Below are positions 1 through 6,686 of a stretch of DNA of 7,110 bases, piece by piece. The DNA is taken from the NCBI GenBank assembly GCA_903932705.1, contig CAIZHC010000076.1:1-7110 (forward strand). Direction: 5' to 3'. The first letter of the stretch is position 1. Each line of letters opens with the position of its first letter. The notes beneath the pieces are model-generated. The model was not told where the DNA came from, searched no databases, and saw only the letters and a program-made list of their open reading frames with translations. Position numbers and translations under genes: made by a program. The DNA is from an uncultured Actinomycetes bacterium. Lineage in GTDB: Bacteria; Actinomycetota; Actinomycetes; Nanopelagicales; Nanopelagicaceae.

Positions 1-1191
1 GACGGACACCTTTCAACTCGCGATCAGATTCAAATGTTCTCAACTGGCGTACGCCATGAGATGTTGGAAGTAGGCGTTATCTCCCCAGAGCCTGTTGTCT
101 CCAAGGGACTCGGCGTTGGCGAAGTTGGTTATGTCATTACTGGTGTAAAAGATGTCCGCCAATCTCGTGTGGGTGACACCATCACTACATACAACAACCC
201 TGCAAAGGTTGCTTTGGCTGGTTATAAAGATCCACGCCCTATGGTCTTTTCTGGTCTCTTCCCAATCGATGGTGCGGATTTTCCATTACTCCGTGAAGCA
301 CTCGATAAATTACAACTCAACGATGCGGCTTTGGTTTACGAGCCAGAGAGTTCTGCCGCCCTTGGCTTCGGCTTCCGTTGTGGCTTCCTAGGTCTGCTTC
401 ATATGGAGATCGTTCGCGAGCGTTTAGAGCGCGAATCAAACCTCACACTTATTTCTACCGCACCCAATGTGGTTTACACAGTCACAACCGGTGATAACAA
501 GTTACTTACAGTTACTAACCCTTCTGAATATCCAGATGGCAAGATCGAGAAGGTAGAAGAACCAATCGTTCGCGCTACCGTTCTTGCGCCATCTGAGTTC
601 ATCGGAACAATCATGGAGCTCTGCCAAGAGCGCCGTGGAATCCTGCTCGGCATGGATTATCTCTCTGAAGATCGCGTAGAGATTCGCTACACCTTGCCAC
701 TTGCCGAAATTGTCTTTGACTTCTTTGACCAACTTAAGAGCCGCACCCGCGGTTATGCATCACTGGATTACGAACCGATCGGTGAGGCAGAGGGAGATCT
801 CGTAAAGGTCGATATCTTGCTTCAAGGTGAAAAAGTCGATGCATTTAGCGCAATCGTTCACAAAGATAAGGCGTACGCATACGGCACCATGATGACCGGC
901 AAGTTGCGCGAGCTAATCCCAAGGCAACAATTCGAAATTCCTATTCAGGCTGCTATCGGCGGTCGCATCATCGCTCGCGAAAGTATTCGCGCAATCCGTA
1001 AAGATGTTCTTGCCAAGTGTTACGGCGGAGATATCTCCCGTAAGCGCAAACTGCTCGAGAAGCAGAAAGAGGGTAAGAAGCGCATGAAGATGGTGGGCCG
1101 TGTTGAGGTTCCACAGGAAGCATTCGTCGCTGCTCTCACCACTGATGCTGATATTGATAAGGCAAAGGCAAAAGCTAAAGAGCGCGAATGA
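1..1191 (+). CDS. lepA: Elongation factor 4 (LepA), 5'-truncated by the window edge
   Basis: LepA is a translational GTPase that binds the ribosome, is linked to back-translocation of stalled ribosomes and to 30S subunit biogenesis, and is partly membrane associated. The frame is open from base 1, so the partial protein has 396 residues; roughly 200 N-terminal residues (the GTPase domain and the start of domain II) lie outside the window. Visible in order: the end of the domain II beta-barrel ([14 protein letters not shown]), the domain III signature [20 protein letters not shown], an EF-G-V-like part ending in [11 protein letters not shown], and the LepA-specific C-terminal domain with [29 protein letters not shown] and [10 protein letters not shown]. 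These last motifs separate LepA from EF-G, which lacks this tail. The Lys/Ala/Glu-rich C-terminus ends in a TGA that overlaps the hemW ATG by 4 bases. The identification is secure, and nothing in the visible part looks damaged. Confidence 0.97.
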   Translation, partial: DGHLSTRDQIQMFSTGVRHEMLEVGVISPEPVVSKGLGVGEVGYVITGVKDVRQSRVGDTITTYNNPAKVALAGYKDPRPMVFSGLFPIDGADFPLLREALDKLQLNDAALVYEPESSAALGFGFRCGFLGLLHMEIVRERLERESNLTLISTAPNVVYTVTTGDNKLLTVTNPSEYPDGKIEKVEEPIVRATVLAPSEFIGTIMELCQERRGILLGMDYLSEDRVEIRYTLPLAEIVFDFFDQLKSRTRGYASLDYEPIGEAEGDLVKVDILLQGEKVDAFSAIVHKDKAYAYGTMMTGKLRELIPRQQFEIPIQAAIGGRIIARESIRAIRKDVLAKCYGGDISRKRKLLEKQKEGKKRMKMVGRVEVPQEAFVAALTTDADIDKAKAKAKERE

Positions 1192-2333
1192 ATAACCTCG
1201 CCTTCTACGTACATATCCCATATTGCGTAAGGCGTTGTGGTTATTGTGATTTCAATACATACACCCCAGCAGAACTCTCGATAAGCAACGATCTCACCGA
1301 AACTTCGCGCTCCTATATCGATCTCCTCATCAAGGAGTTGGAATTTGCACGCGAGACAACTGGCTCAGCTGTGGTTCCAACAATCTTCTTCGGTGGAGGT
1401 ACTCCAACTCTCATGGAGAGCAGTGATCTCGGACGAGTAATCAAAGCAATCTCAAGCAGTTACGAGTTAGCACCAGTTGTAGAGATCACAACCGAAGCAA
1501 ATCCCGACACCGTCACCAAAGAGAAGCTTTCCTCTCTGCGCGAGGCCGGATTTAATCGAATCTCTTTTGGAATGCAATCTGCAGTTCCTCACGTCTTAAA
1601 ATCTCTGGATCGCACTCACAATCCCGAGAATGTTCTGAAAGCAACCACATGGGCACGCGAAGTGGGATTCAATGAAGTAAGCGTTGATCTCATTTATGGA
1701 ACATCTGGGGAGTCGCTCGACGATTGGGAGTTAACCATCGACACTGCGCTCTCTCTACCAATCTCACACATCTCGGCATATGCCTTGATTGTGGAGAGCG
1801 GAACAAAACTTGGAGCACAAGTAAAACGCGGTGAAGTCACAATGCCAGATGATGATGAGACAGCAGACAAGTACCTGCTCGCTGATGAAAAATTTATTAA
1901 GGCTGGCTTTGATTGGTATGAGCTCAGCAACTGGTCGAAAGCAGGTTCCGAGTGCAGACACAATCTTGCCTACTGGAATGGCGATAACTGGTGGGGTCTG
2001 GGGGCAGGAGCACATTCGCATGTTGATGGGCGCCGGTTCTGGAATGTGAAGCACCCTGCGGCCTACACGCAGAAGGTGATCGATTCTGGAAATCCAATGC
2101 AAGATCAGGAGATTTTGACTCTTGAGGAGGCCCGCAGCGAAGAGATCATGCTGCAAATTCGCCTCGCATCAGGTCTCTCCCGAAGTACTCTCTCTGCAAG
2201 TGAAGCGAAATCGCTTCCCTCTTTTCTAGCCGAGGGATACCTACTCCCTGAAGCGTGGGAGAACGGACAAGTTGTCTTGAGTAAGACTGGGCGACTCATG
2301 GCCGATCGAATCGTGCGCGAAATACTCGTGTAG
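1188..2333 (+). CDS. hemW: HemW, radical SAM heme chaperone (HemN-like)
   Basis: HemW is a cytoplasmic radical SAM protein that binds heme and delivers it to acceptor proteins; it is often mis-annotated as oxygen-independent coproporphyrinogen III oxidase. The 381-residue product has the CxxxCxxC iron-sulfur motif near the start (Cys13, Cys17, Cys20, in [14 protein letters not shown]). The residue two after the third Cys is Phe, as in HemW, where HemN has a fourth Cys. It also has the SAM-binding GGGTP at 69-73, TEANPDT at 102-108, the NRISFGMQS strand at 123-131, and the HemW signature HNLAYW at 258-263. The C-terminal HemN_C-like winged-helix part follows residue 310. The length is normal for HemW. 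The ATG overlaps the lepA stop as ATGA, with a weak purine stretch just upstream, which implies translational coupling. The lepA-hemW-hrcA order is common in Actinobacteria and Firmicutes. The actual heme acceptor cannot be read from sequence. Confidence 0.95.
   Translation: MNNLAFYVHIPYCVRRCGYCDFNTYTPAELSISNDLTETSRSYIDLLIKELEFARETTGSAVVPTIFFGGGTPTLMESSDLGRVIKAISSSYELAPVVEITTEANPDTVTKEKLSSLREAGFNRISFGMQSAVPHVLKSLDRTHNPENVLKATTWAREVGFNEVSVDLIYGTSGESLDDWELTIDTALSLPISHISAYALIVESGTKLGAQVKRGEVTMPDDDETADKYLLADEKFIKAGFDWYELSNWSKAGSECRHNLAYWNGDNWWGLGAGAHSHVDGRRFWNVKHPAAYTQKVIDSGNPMQDQEILTLEEARSEEIMLQIRLASGLSRSTLSASEAKSLPSFLAEGYLLPEAWENGQVVLSKTGRLMADRIVREILV
2276..2300. promoter_or_regulatory. Imperfect HAIR-like inverted repeat upstream of hrcA (tentative)
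   Basis: CTTGAGT (2276-2282) is followed 11 bases later by ACTCATG (2294-2300), which matches its reverse complement at six of seven positions. The half-sites resemble the HspR operator HAIR (CTTGAGT-N7-ACTCAAG), but the spacer is 11 rather than 7 bases, and the site lies inside the end of hemW. It sits about 50 bases before the hrcA start, a plausible operator position. Coding constraint or chance could explain it equally well. Confidence 0.2.
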
Positions 2334-2348
2334 TAGATTTAGAAAATC

Positions 2349-3074
2349 ATGCAGGAACGTCAGTTAGAGATACTTCGCGCCATAGTCGATGAGTATGTCG
2401 CGACCCAAGAGCCTGTGGGTTCTAAGGCGATTGCAGAGCGCCATCCGCTCGGAGTCTCACCGGCAACTATCCGCAATGAGATGGCGATCTTGGAAGATGC
2501 GGGTCTCATCACCCAACCGCACACGAGTGCTGGGCGAATTCCAACAAATACTGGGTACCGACTCTTCGTCGATAAGTTGGCACAAGTCAAACCACTCTCT
2601 GATGCAGAACGACGCGCAATTGAAACATTTCTATCGCACTCAAATGATCGCGAAGATTTGATGGTGCGCACTGCCAAATTATTAGCACAGCTCACAAAGC
2701 AGGTAGCAGTAATTCAACATCCTGATGGAGATAAAGTTGTTCTCGCTGGGACGGCAAATCTCGCCCGCAGTAGCGCACAAGAGACTGCAGCCTCAATCTT
2801 TCCAATTCTTGAAGCTCTCGAAGAGCAGGTTGTTCTCTTAAGGCTTCTCGCCGACGCCAACACACACGTTCAAGTGCGTATCGGTGATGAGCAATCAGAG
2901 AAGAACTTGCAGACTACCTCTTTAATTAGCGTTGGCTATGGAATTGAAGGACAATCCTCTGGTGCGCTGGGAGTAATTGGACCGACGCGTATGGATTATG
3001 CGCAAACGATTGCGACAGTTAATGCTGTTGCTCGTTACATTGGACAGTTTTTAGGGGGAAGCTCGCATGGCTGA
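2349..3074 (+). CDS. hrcA: Heat-inducible transcription repressor HrcA, internally shortened
   Basis: HrcA represses class I heat-shock genes (groE, sometimes dnaK) by binding CIRCE operators, and its activity is tuned by the GroEL chaperonin. This product has 241 residues, whereas family members usually have about 340. The N-terminal winged helix-turn-helix is intact: [20 protein letters not shown] at 21-40, [14 protein letters not shown] at 41-54, and the wing [18 protein letters not shown] at 58-75. [15 protein letters not shown] (111-125) also looks normal. The chain then jumps at about residues 126-129 to LAGTANLAR (132-140), which normally follows about 100 residues later. The rest is complete: [13 protein letters not shown] (155-167), VRIGDE (176-181) and GPTRMDY (211-217). 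The missing part covers the first GAF-like strands and probably the inserted dimerisation domain. The reading frame is uninterrupted, so this is an in-frame loss rather than a frameshift. No clear Shine-Dalgarno precedes the ATG, and no CIRCE was found nearby. The stop overlaps dnaJ by 8 bases. Confidence 0.9.
   Translation: MQERQLEILRAIVDEYVATQEPVGSKAIAERHPLGVSPATIRNEMAILEDAGLITQPHTSAGRIPTNTGYRLFVDKLAQVKPLSDAERRAIETFLSHSNDREDLMVRTAKLLAQLTKQVAVIQHPDGDKVVLAGTANLARSSAQETAASIFPILEALEEQVVLLRLLADANTHVQVRIGDEQSEKNLQTTSLISVGYGIEGQSSGALGVIGPTRMDYAQTIATVNAVARYIGQFLGGSSHG
3053..3058 (+). promoter_or_regulatory. Strong ribosome binding site for dnaJ
   Basis: AGGGGG lies inside the last hrcA codons, 8 bases before the ATG at 3067. 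It is the clearest Shine-Dalgarno in the window and fixes the dnaJ start, even though that start overlaps the hrcA stop. The other internal genes have weak sites or none, so dnaJ may be translated more strongly than its neighbours. Confidence 0.7.
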
Positions 3075-4188
3075 TTTGTACGAGGTTCTCGGTGTTCATA
3101 GAGATTCATCCTTTGATGAAATCAAAAAGGCATATCGAAAATTGGCTCGCGAATATCATCCTGATGTAAATCCAGATCCTTCTGTTAAGGATAAGTTCAA
3201 AGACATAACAGCTGCCTATGAGGTACTGAGTGATCCATCCAAACGTCAGAAGTATGACCTGGGTGGAGATCCGTTCTCGCAATTTGGTGGCGGCGGTGCA
3301 CAGAATTTCGGCTTCGGCGACATCATGGATGCTTTCTTTGGGGGAGGTGGATCACGCGGTCCACGTTCGCGTGCCCGCGCAGGACAAGATGCTCTGATTG
3401 GTGTGGAGCTTGATTTAGAAGAGATCTGCTTCGGTACAGAGCGCGAGCTCACGGTAGAGACAGCGGTTCGCTGCGATAAGTGCGGCGGCACTGGTTGCGC
3501 CGACCACTCCAAGCCTCAAACCTGTGGCATTTGTAAGGGCCGCGGTGAGATTCAGCAAGTCACTCGATCATTTATTGGAAACGTGATGACATCTCGCCCA
3601 TGCAATAACTGCAGCGGTTATGGATCTGTTATTCCAACTCCGTGCAGTGAATGTGCGGGCGATGGACGTGTGCGCTCTCGCCACACCATAAATGTAAAGG
3701 TGCCAGCAGGTGTTGAGGGTGGAAATCGCATTCACTTAGCGGGACAAGGCGAAGTTGGCCCTGGCGGTGGCCCGGCAGGTGATCTCTACGTCGAGATCAT
3801 TGAGAAGCCACATGAGTTCTTAATTCGCGATGGCAAAGATCTGCATATCTCGATCTCAATTTCGATGGTCGCTGCAGCGCTAGGCACGGTTGTCGCAGTG
3901 GAAACCTTGGATGGTAAGCAACAAGTCGAAATCAAGCCCGGGATTCAATCAGCAGATGCGGTTACCTTGCGTGGTTTTGGTGTCACTAAATTACGTGCAA
4001 ATGGCCGCGGAGATTTAATCGTTCATGTCGAAGTTGAGACTCCACAAAAACTCTCCAAGGAAGAGCAGGAGATGCTCAAGAAATTTGCGGTCTCTCGCGG
4101 TGAGAAATTAAGCAGCTTTGAGGTCCACCATCGCTCCAAACATCATGATGGACTCTTCGGCAAAGTCCGCGATGCCTTCAACCGCTAA
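3067..4188 (+). CDS. dnaJ: Chaperone DnaJ (type I Hsp40), the hrcA-linked DnaJ2-type copy
   Basis: This is the DnaK co-chaperone: its J domain stimulates DnaK ATPase, and its zinc and C-terminal domains bind unfolded clients in the cytoplasm. The 373-residue product has every type I domain. The J domain spans residues 1-70, with the essential HPD at 31-33. The Gly/Phe-rich linker runs from about 66 to 96. The zinc domain has four intact CxxCxGxG repeats at 136-143, 153-160, 179-186 and 193-200. The C-terminal substrate-binding beta-domains run from about 205 to 330 and include GDLYVEI and [10 protein letters not shown]. Actinobacteria typically carry two dnaJ genes, one in the dnaK-grpE operon and one next to hrcA; the position here marks the second. 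Whether another copy exists in this genome cannot be seen. The tail is His/Lys-rich (VHHRSKHH). rsmE follows after 3 bases. Confidence 0.96.
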   Translation: MADLYEVLGVHRDSSFDEIKKAYRKLAREYHPDVNPDPSVKDKFKDITAAYEVLSDPSKRQKYDLGGDPFSQFGGGGAQNFGFGDIMDAFFGGGGSRGPRSRARAGQDALIGVELDLEEICFGTERELTVETAVRCDKCGGTGCADHSKPQTCGICKGRGEIQQVTRSFIGNVMTSRPCNNCSGYGSVIPTPCSECAGDGRVRSRHTINVKVPAGVEGGNRIHLAGQGEVGPGGGPAGDLYVEIIEKPHEFLIRDGKDLHISISISMVAAALGTVVAVETLDGKQQVEIKPGIQSADAVTLRGFGVTKLRANGRGDLIVHVEVETPQKLSKEEQEMLKKFAVSRGEKLSSFEVHHRSKHHDGLFGKVRDAFNR

Positions 4189-4191
4189 CCC

Positions 4192-4908
4192 ATGTTGACT
4201 CTCTTCTTCGTTCCAGATTTGGGTTCGGGCAGCCATGTAGAAGTTGGCGGCGATGAAGCTCACCACGCAATAAAAGTTCTGCGCACCGACGTTGGCGAAG
4301 AGATTGTTCTCGCCGATGGTAGTGGCGCTTACATCCGCGGCAAGGTTTCGCACGTAGGCAAGAAAGAGTTCCAGGTCGAGGTGTTAGAGCGAGGTGTTCA
4401 AAAACCGCAAACCCCGGAGATCATCGTGATTCAAGCGCTGATGAAATCTGATCGTGCTAAAGAGGCGATCGAACTCTTGACGGTCGCGGGTGCCTCAACA
4501 ATCATTCCTTGGCAATCTGCTAGATCTATTGCAAAGTGGCAGGATGATTTGGGGGAGAAGTGGCTTGCGACTTCCATCAGCGCTTCCAAACAATCTCGTC
4601 GACTGATTCTCCCAGTCATTGAGCCTCCAATTTCAACAGCACAAATTTCTCGGAGATTTGCAGAGCGAGCTAACCTAATCGTCTTGCATGAAGGAGCAAC
4701 AACTAGGATCTCTGAGATTACACAATCGCTCACCGATGGCCCTATTGTTTTTGTAATCGGACCAGAGGGCGGGCTCTCTGGAGAAGAGATTGGTGAACTT
4801 TCTGCAGCAGGCGGAAAAGTAACTCTCCTGGGCGCAGAAGTTTTGCGATCCGCCCACGCGGGCTTCGCCGCAATCTCAGCAATTTCTGCCCTCATCGGTC
4901 GCTGGTAG
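4192..4908 (+). CDS. rsmE: 16S rRNA (uracil-1498-N3)-methyltransferase RsmE
   Basis: RsmE is a SPOUT-class methyltransferase that makes m3U1498 in 16S rRNA, using S-adenosylmethionine on the assembled 30S subunit. The 238-residue product is of normal length. It has an N-terminal PUA-like RNA-binding part (about 1-70, with EAHHAIKVLR at 22-31, equivalent to the usual HAxxVLR), then QALMKSDRAKEAIELLTVAG (81-100), SASKQSRR (130-137), and the trefoil-knot SAM site with VIGPEGGLSGEE (188-199) and LLGAEVLRS (212-220). After this last motif the usual LRT-T-A pattern reads LRSAHAG, a mild departure in a substrate or SAM-site loop. The ATG is 3 bases after the dnaJ stop with no Shine-Dalgarno, so reinitiation after dnaJ translation is likely. 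It fits the ribosome-maturation theme with lepA, ybeY and phoH. Confidence 0.93.
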   Translation: MLTLFFVPDLGSGSHVEVGGDEAHHAIKVLRTDVGEEIVLADGSGAYIRGKVSHVGKKEFQVEVLERGVQKPQTPEIIVIQALMKSDRAKEAIELLTVAGASTIIPWQSARSIAKWQDDLGEKWLATSISASKQSRRLILPVIEPPISTAQISRRFAERANLIVLHEGATTRISEITQSLTDGPIVFVIGPEGGLSGEEIGELSAAGGKVTLLGAEVLRSAHAGFAAISAISALIGRW

Positions 4909-4923
4909 GAATAGGCTTTATTT

Positions 4924-5256
4924 ATGTGCATTTTCTGCAAGATTGCCGCTGGCGAGATTCCCACGCACTTTTTGTATGAGAGCGCGAAGGTAGTTGCTTT
5001 CAAAGATCTCGATCCGCAAGCGCCTGCGCATATCTTGATAATTCCTCGAGCTCATTTTGAAAATGCGGCCGAACTTGCCGCGGCAGATTCCGCCACCATG
5101 TCAGAACTCTTTGGTGCCGCTCGAGAACTCGCATCCACCCTTGGCTTAGATGGTTACCGAATCACATTTAATACTGGAGCAAGTGCAGGTCAGAGCGTCT
5201 TTCACGCCCACCTTCATCTCTTAGGCGGGCGAGCATTCGCCTGGCCGCCCGGTTAA
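4924..5256 (+). CDS. HIT-family purine nucleoside phosphoramidase-like protein (HinT type)
   Basis: This is a small histidine-triad protein. HinT-branch members hydrolyse adenosine 5'-phosphoramidates and aminoacyl-adenylate-type substrates as cytoplasmic dimers. The 110-residue product is full length for the branch. Its features are CIFCKIAAGEIP (2-13) with Cys2 and Cys5 as probable zinc ligands together with His44, the DLDPQAPAHILIIPRAH stretch (28-44), and the catalytic triad HAHLH with His94, His96 and His98, followed by LLGGR. The end AFAWPPG matches the usual actinobacterial C-terminus, so it is not truncated. The start is 15 bases after the rsmE stop; AGG at 4913-4915 gives a reasonable 8-base spacing. 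HIT genes commonly sit between rsmE and phoH in Actinobacteria, but their physiological substrate there is not established. The family is certain, the exact substrate is not. Confidence 0.93.
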   Translation: MCIFCKIAAGEIPTHFLYESAKVVAFKDLDPQAPAHILIIPRAHFENAAELAAADSATMSELFGAARELASTLGLDGYRITFNTGASAGQSVFHAHLHLLGGRAFAWPPG

Positions 5257-5259
5257 CCG
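5224..5259. repeat. Nested inverted repeat and palindrome at the end of the HIT gene
   Basis: GGCGG (5224-5228) pairs with CCGCC (5245-5249), and inside it GCGA (5229-5232) pairs with TCGC (5237-5240) around a GCAT loop, leaving a 4-base bulge on one side. Directly after it lies the perfect 10-base palindrome CGGTTAACCG (5250-5259), which contains the HIT stop codon. There is no T-run downstream, so it is not a standard intrinsic terminator. It could be an RNA processing or pausing element between the HIT gene and phoH, or simply GC-rich coding sequence. Confidence 0.3.
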
Positions 5260-5260
5260 T

Positions 5261-5264
5261 AGGA
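5261..5264 (+). promoter_or_regulatory. Ribosome binding site that decides the phoH start
   Basis: AGGA lies 10 bases before the ATG at 5275 but only 1 base before the in-frame TTG at 5266. Only the ATG is usably spaced, so the shorter form of PhoH is preferred. Confidence 0.5.
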
Positions 5265-5274
5265 TTTGGAAGTA

Positions 5275-6261
5275 ATGGAGCATCCTTTGATTATCGTCCC
5301 AGCCGCCATTCCTATGGTCGCGCTCACTGGACCGCAAGACTCATACCTTCGCATCTTTGAATCCACATTTCCTGGAGTTCTCATCACCTTCCGTGGCAAT
5401 GAGATCTTTGTTAAGGGAGATCTCGAACAGAGTTCGCAATTTGAGGTGCTGGTCAAAGAGCTACTAGTGCTTATTCGTGCTGGACAGTCGCTGAGTTTGG
5501 ATGCAATTCATCATGCAATTGGCATGGTGAAGCATGTGCCAGTTGATCATCCAGCAGAAGTTTTGTCACTCAACATCTTGAGCAACCGCGGAAAGACGAT
5601 TCGTCCCAAGACCGCTAATCAGAAGCGCTATGTCGAAGCTATTGATGAGAACACAATCACCTTTGGAGTTGGACCTGCAGGTACCGGTAAGACTTACCTG
5701 GCTATGGCTAAGGCAATTCAATCATTGCAGGCGAAGGAAGTTAATCGCATTATCTTGACCCGTCCTGCTGTTGAAGCGGGAGAGCGCCTGGGATTCTTGC
5801 CTGGAACCCTGCAAGAGAAGATTGATCCATACCTGCGCCCGCTATTTGATGCGTTGCACGACATGATTGATCAAGAATCAATTCCGCGTCTGATGCAATC
5901 TGGAATTATCGAGATTGCTCCTCTCGCATACATGCGTGGTCGCACACTCAATGATGCCTTCGTCATTTTGGATGAGGCGCAAAATACCTCCGCTGAACAG
6001 ATGAAGATGTTCTTGACCCGCTTGGGCTTTGGTTCAAAGATGGTTATTACCGGAGATGTGACTCAGGTAGATCTTCCCAACGGAACACCATCCGGTCTTA
6101 AAGTTGTGGGAGAAATTCTGGAAGGCGTCGATGACATCTGCTTCATGCATTTAACCGCAGAGGATGTTGTCCGCAATCGCCTGGTCGGAGAGATTGTTAG
6201 TGCTTATGGTCGTTTTGATGCTGCCAAACCTGCCAATTTCAGACCCCTACGCACCTCATGA
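5275..6261 (+). CDS. phoH: PhoH-like P-loop ATPase (YbeZ)
   Basis: This is a cytoplasmic ATPase of the PhoH/YbeZ family with an RNA-helicase-like core; YbeZ works with the endoribonuclease YbeY in rRNA processing. From the ATG at 5275 the product has 328 residues, normal for the short PhoH form without a PIN domain. An N-terminal KH-like part (about 15-90, with ITFRGNEIFVKGD) precedes the ATPase. Walker A is GPAGTGKT at 133-140, followed by ILTRPAVEAGERLGFLPG from about 160, Walker B ILDEAQN at 231-237, and the sensor-like TGDVTQVDLP at 259-268. An in-frame TTG at 5266 is a possible start but leaves no room for a ribosome site. The gene overlaps ybeY by 4 bases (ATGA), matching the functional pairing of the two products. 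The historic link to phosphate starvation (the name phoH) is not supported here, as I see no Pho box upstream. Confidence 0.95.
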   Translation: MEHPLIIVPAAIPMVALTGPQDSYLRIFESTFPGVLITFRGNEIFVKGDLEQSSQFEVLVKELLVLIRAGQSLSLDAIHHAIGMVKHVPVDHPAEVLSLNILSNRGKTIRPKTANQKRYVEAIDENTITFGVGPAGTGKTYLAMAKAIQSLQAKEVNRIILTRPAVEAGERLGFLPGTLQEKIDPYLRPLFDALHDMIDQESIPRLMQSGIIEIAPLAYMRGRTLNDAFVILDEAQNTSAEQMKMFLTRLGFGSKMVITGDVTQVDLPNGTPSGLKVVGEILEGVDDICFMHLTAEDVVRNRLVGEIVSAYGRFDAAKPANFRPLRTS

Positions 6262-6686
6262 ATATAGAACTTTCAAATGAATCAGGCGTCAAGGTAGATG
6301 AGGCTGGCCTCATCAGCGTTGCCGAATATGCGATGCAACATATGGGGCTCAACGAAGATTGCGATCTGGCAATTAGCATCGTGGATGAATCTCGCATGAG
6401 TGAACTTCACGAAGAGTGGATGGATCTTCCTGGTCCTACCGATGTTCTCTCCTTTCCGATGGATGAGATGAAGCCGCATGACATCAACCCTGGAATAGTC
6501 GGGGATATCGTCCTTTGCCCACAATTTGCTGCAGCGCAGGCGAAGAATGGTTTAGAGGCAGAGCTAGCCCTGCTTACAATCCACGGAGTCTTGCATTGCC
6601 TCGGTTACGACCATGCTGAAGCGGTCGAAGAGAAAGTGATGTTTGATTTGCAGGAGTCCATCTTGGCTAGTTGGCAGGCGCGCTGA
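6258..6686 (+). CDS. ybeY: Endoribonuclease YbeY (16S rRNA 3'-end maturation)
   Basis: YbeY is a single-strand-specific, zinc-dependent endoribonuclease needed for 16S rRNA 3'-end maturation and 70S ribosome quality control. The 142-residue product is slightly short but within the family range. The zinc site HGVLHCLGYDH at 109-119 keeps all three His ligands (His109, His113, His119). Upstream are the conserved PTDVLSFPMDE (60-70) and GDIVLCPQFA (82-91). The ATG overlaps the phoH stop and has no recognisable Shine-Dalgarno, so translation is probably coupled to phoH. The TGA shares one base with the ATG of the next gene (TGATG). The gene era, which usually follows one gene later and encodes a functional partner of YbeY, would lie outside the window. 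Confidence 0.96.
   Translation: MNIELSNESGVKVDEAGLISVAEYAMQHMGLNEDCDLAISIVDESRMSELHEEWMDLPGPTDVLSFPMDEMKPHDINPGIVGDIVLCPQFAAAQAKNGLEAELALLTIHGVLHCLGYDHAEAVEEKVMFDLQESILASWQAR

Noticed and set aside
1188..2333. Reading this gene as oxygen-independent coproporphyrinogen III oxidase (HemN)
   Set aside because: The iron-sulfur motif is CxxxCxxCDF without the fourth Cys, and HNLAYW is present; both mark HemW.
2524..2532. GAGTGCTGG, resembling the right half of a CIRCE operator
   Set aside because: It encodes the conserved wing motif HTSAGR of HrcA itself, and there is no TTAGCACTC partner 9 bases upstream.
2683..2691. TTAGCACAG, resembling the left half of CIRCE
   Set aside because: No matching right half follows, and it lies within a conserved coding stretch of hrcA.
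3246..3512. Proline-rich open frame on the - strand
   Set aside because: It is the reverse complement of the Gly/Phe-rich linker of dnaJ; glycine codons read backwards give proline.
3756..3780. G/C-rich run that looks like a hairpin or G-rich structure
   Set aside because: It encodes a glycine/proline loop of DnaJ (GPGGGPAG) and lies mid-gene without a stable, well-paired stem or T-run.
4431..5003. 190-codon open frame on the - strand
   Set aside because: It lies antisense to rsmE and the start of the HIT gene, whose products match known families along their whole length. The predicted peptide shows no recognisable motif, so it is a shadow frame.
5266..5274. TTG start giving a PhoH longer by three residues
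   Set aside because: AGGA would be only 1 base upstream; the ATG at 5275 has workable spacing.
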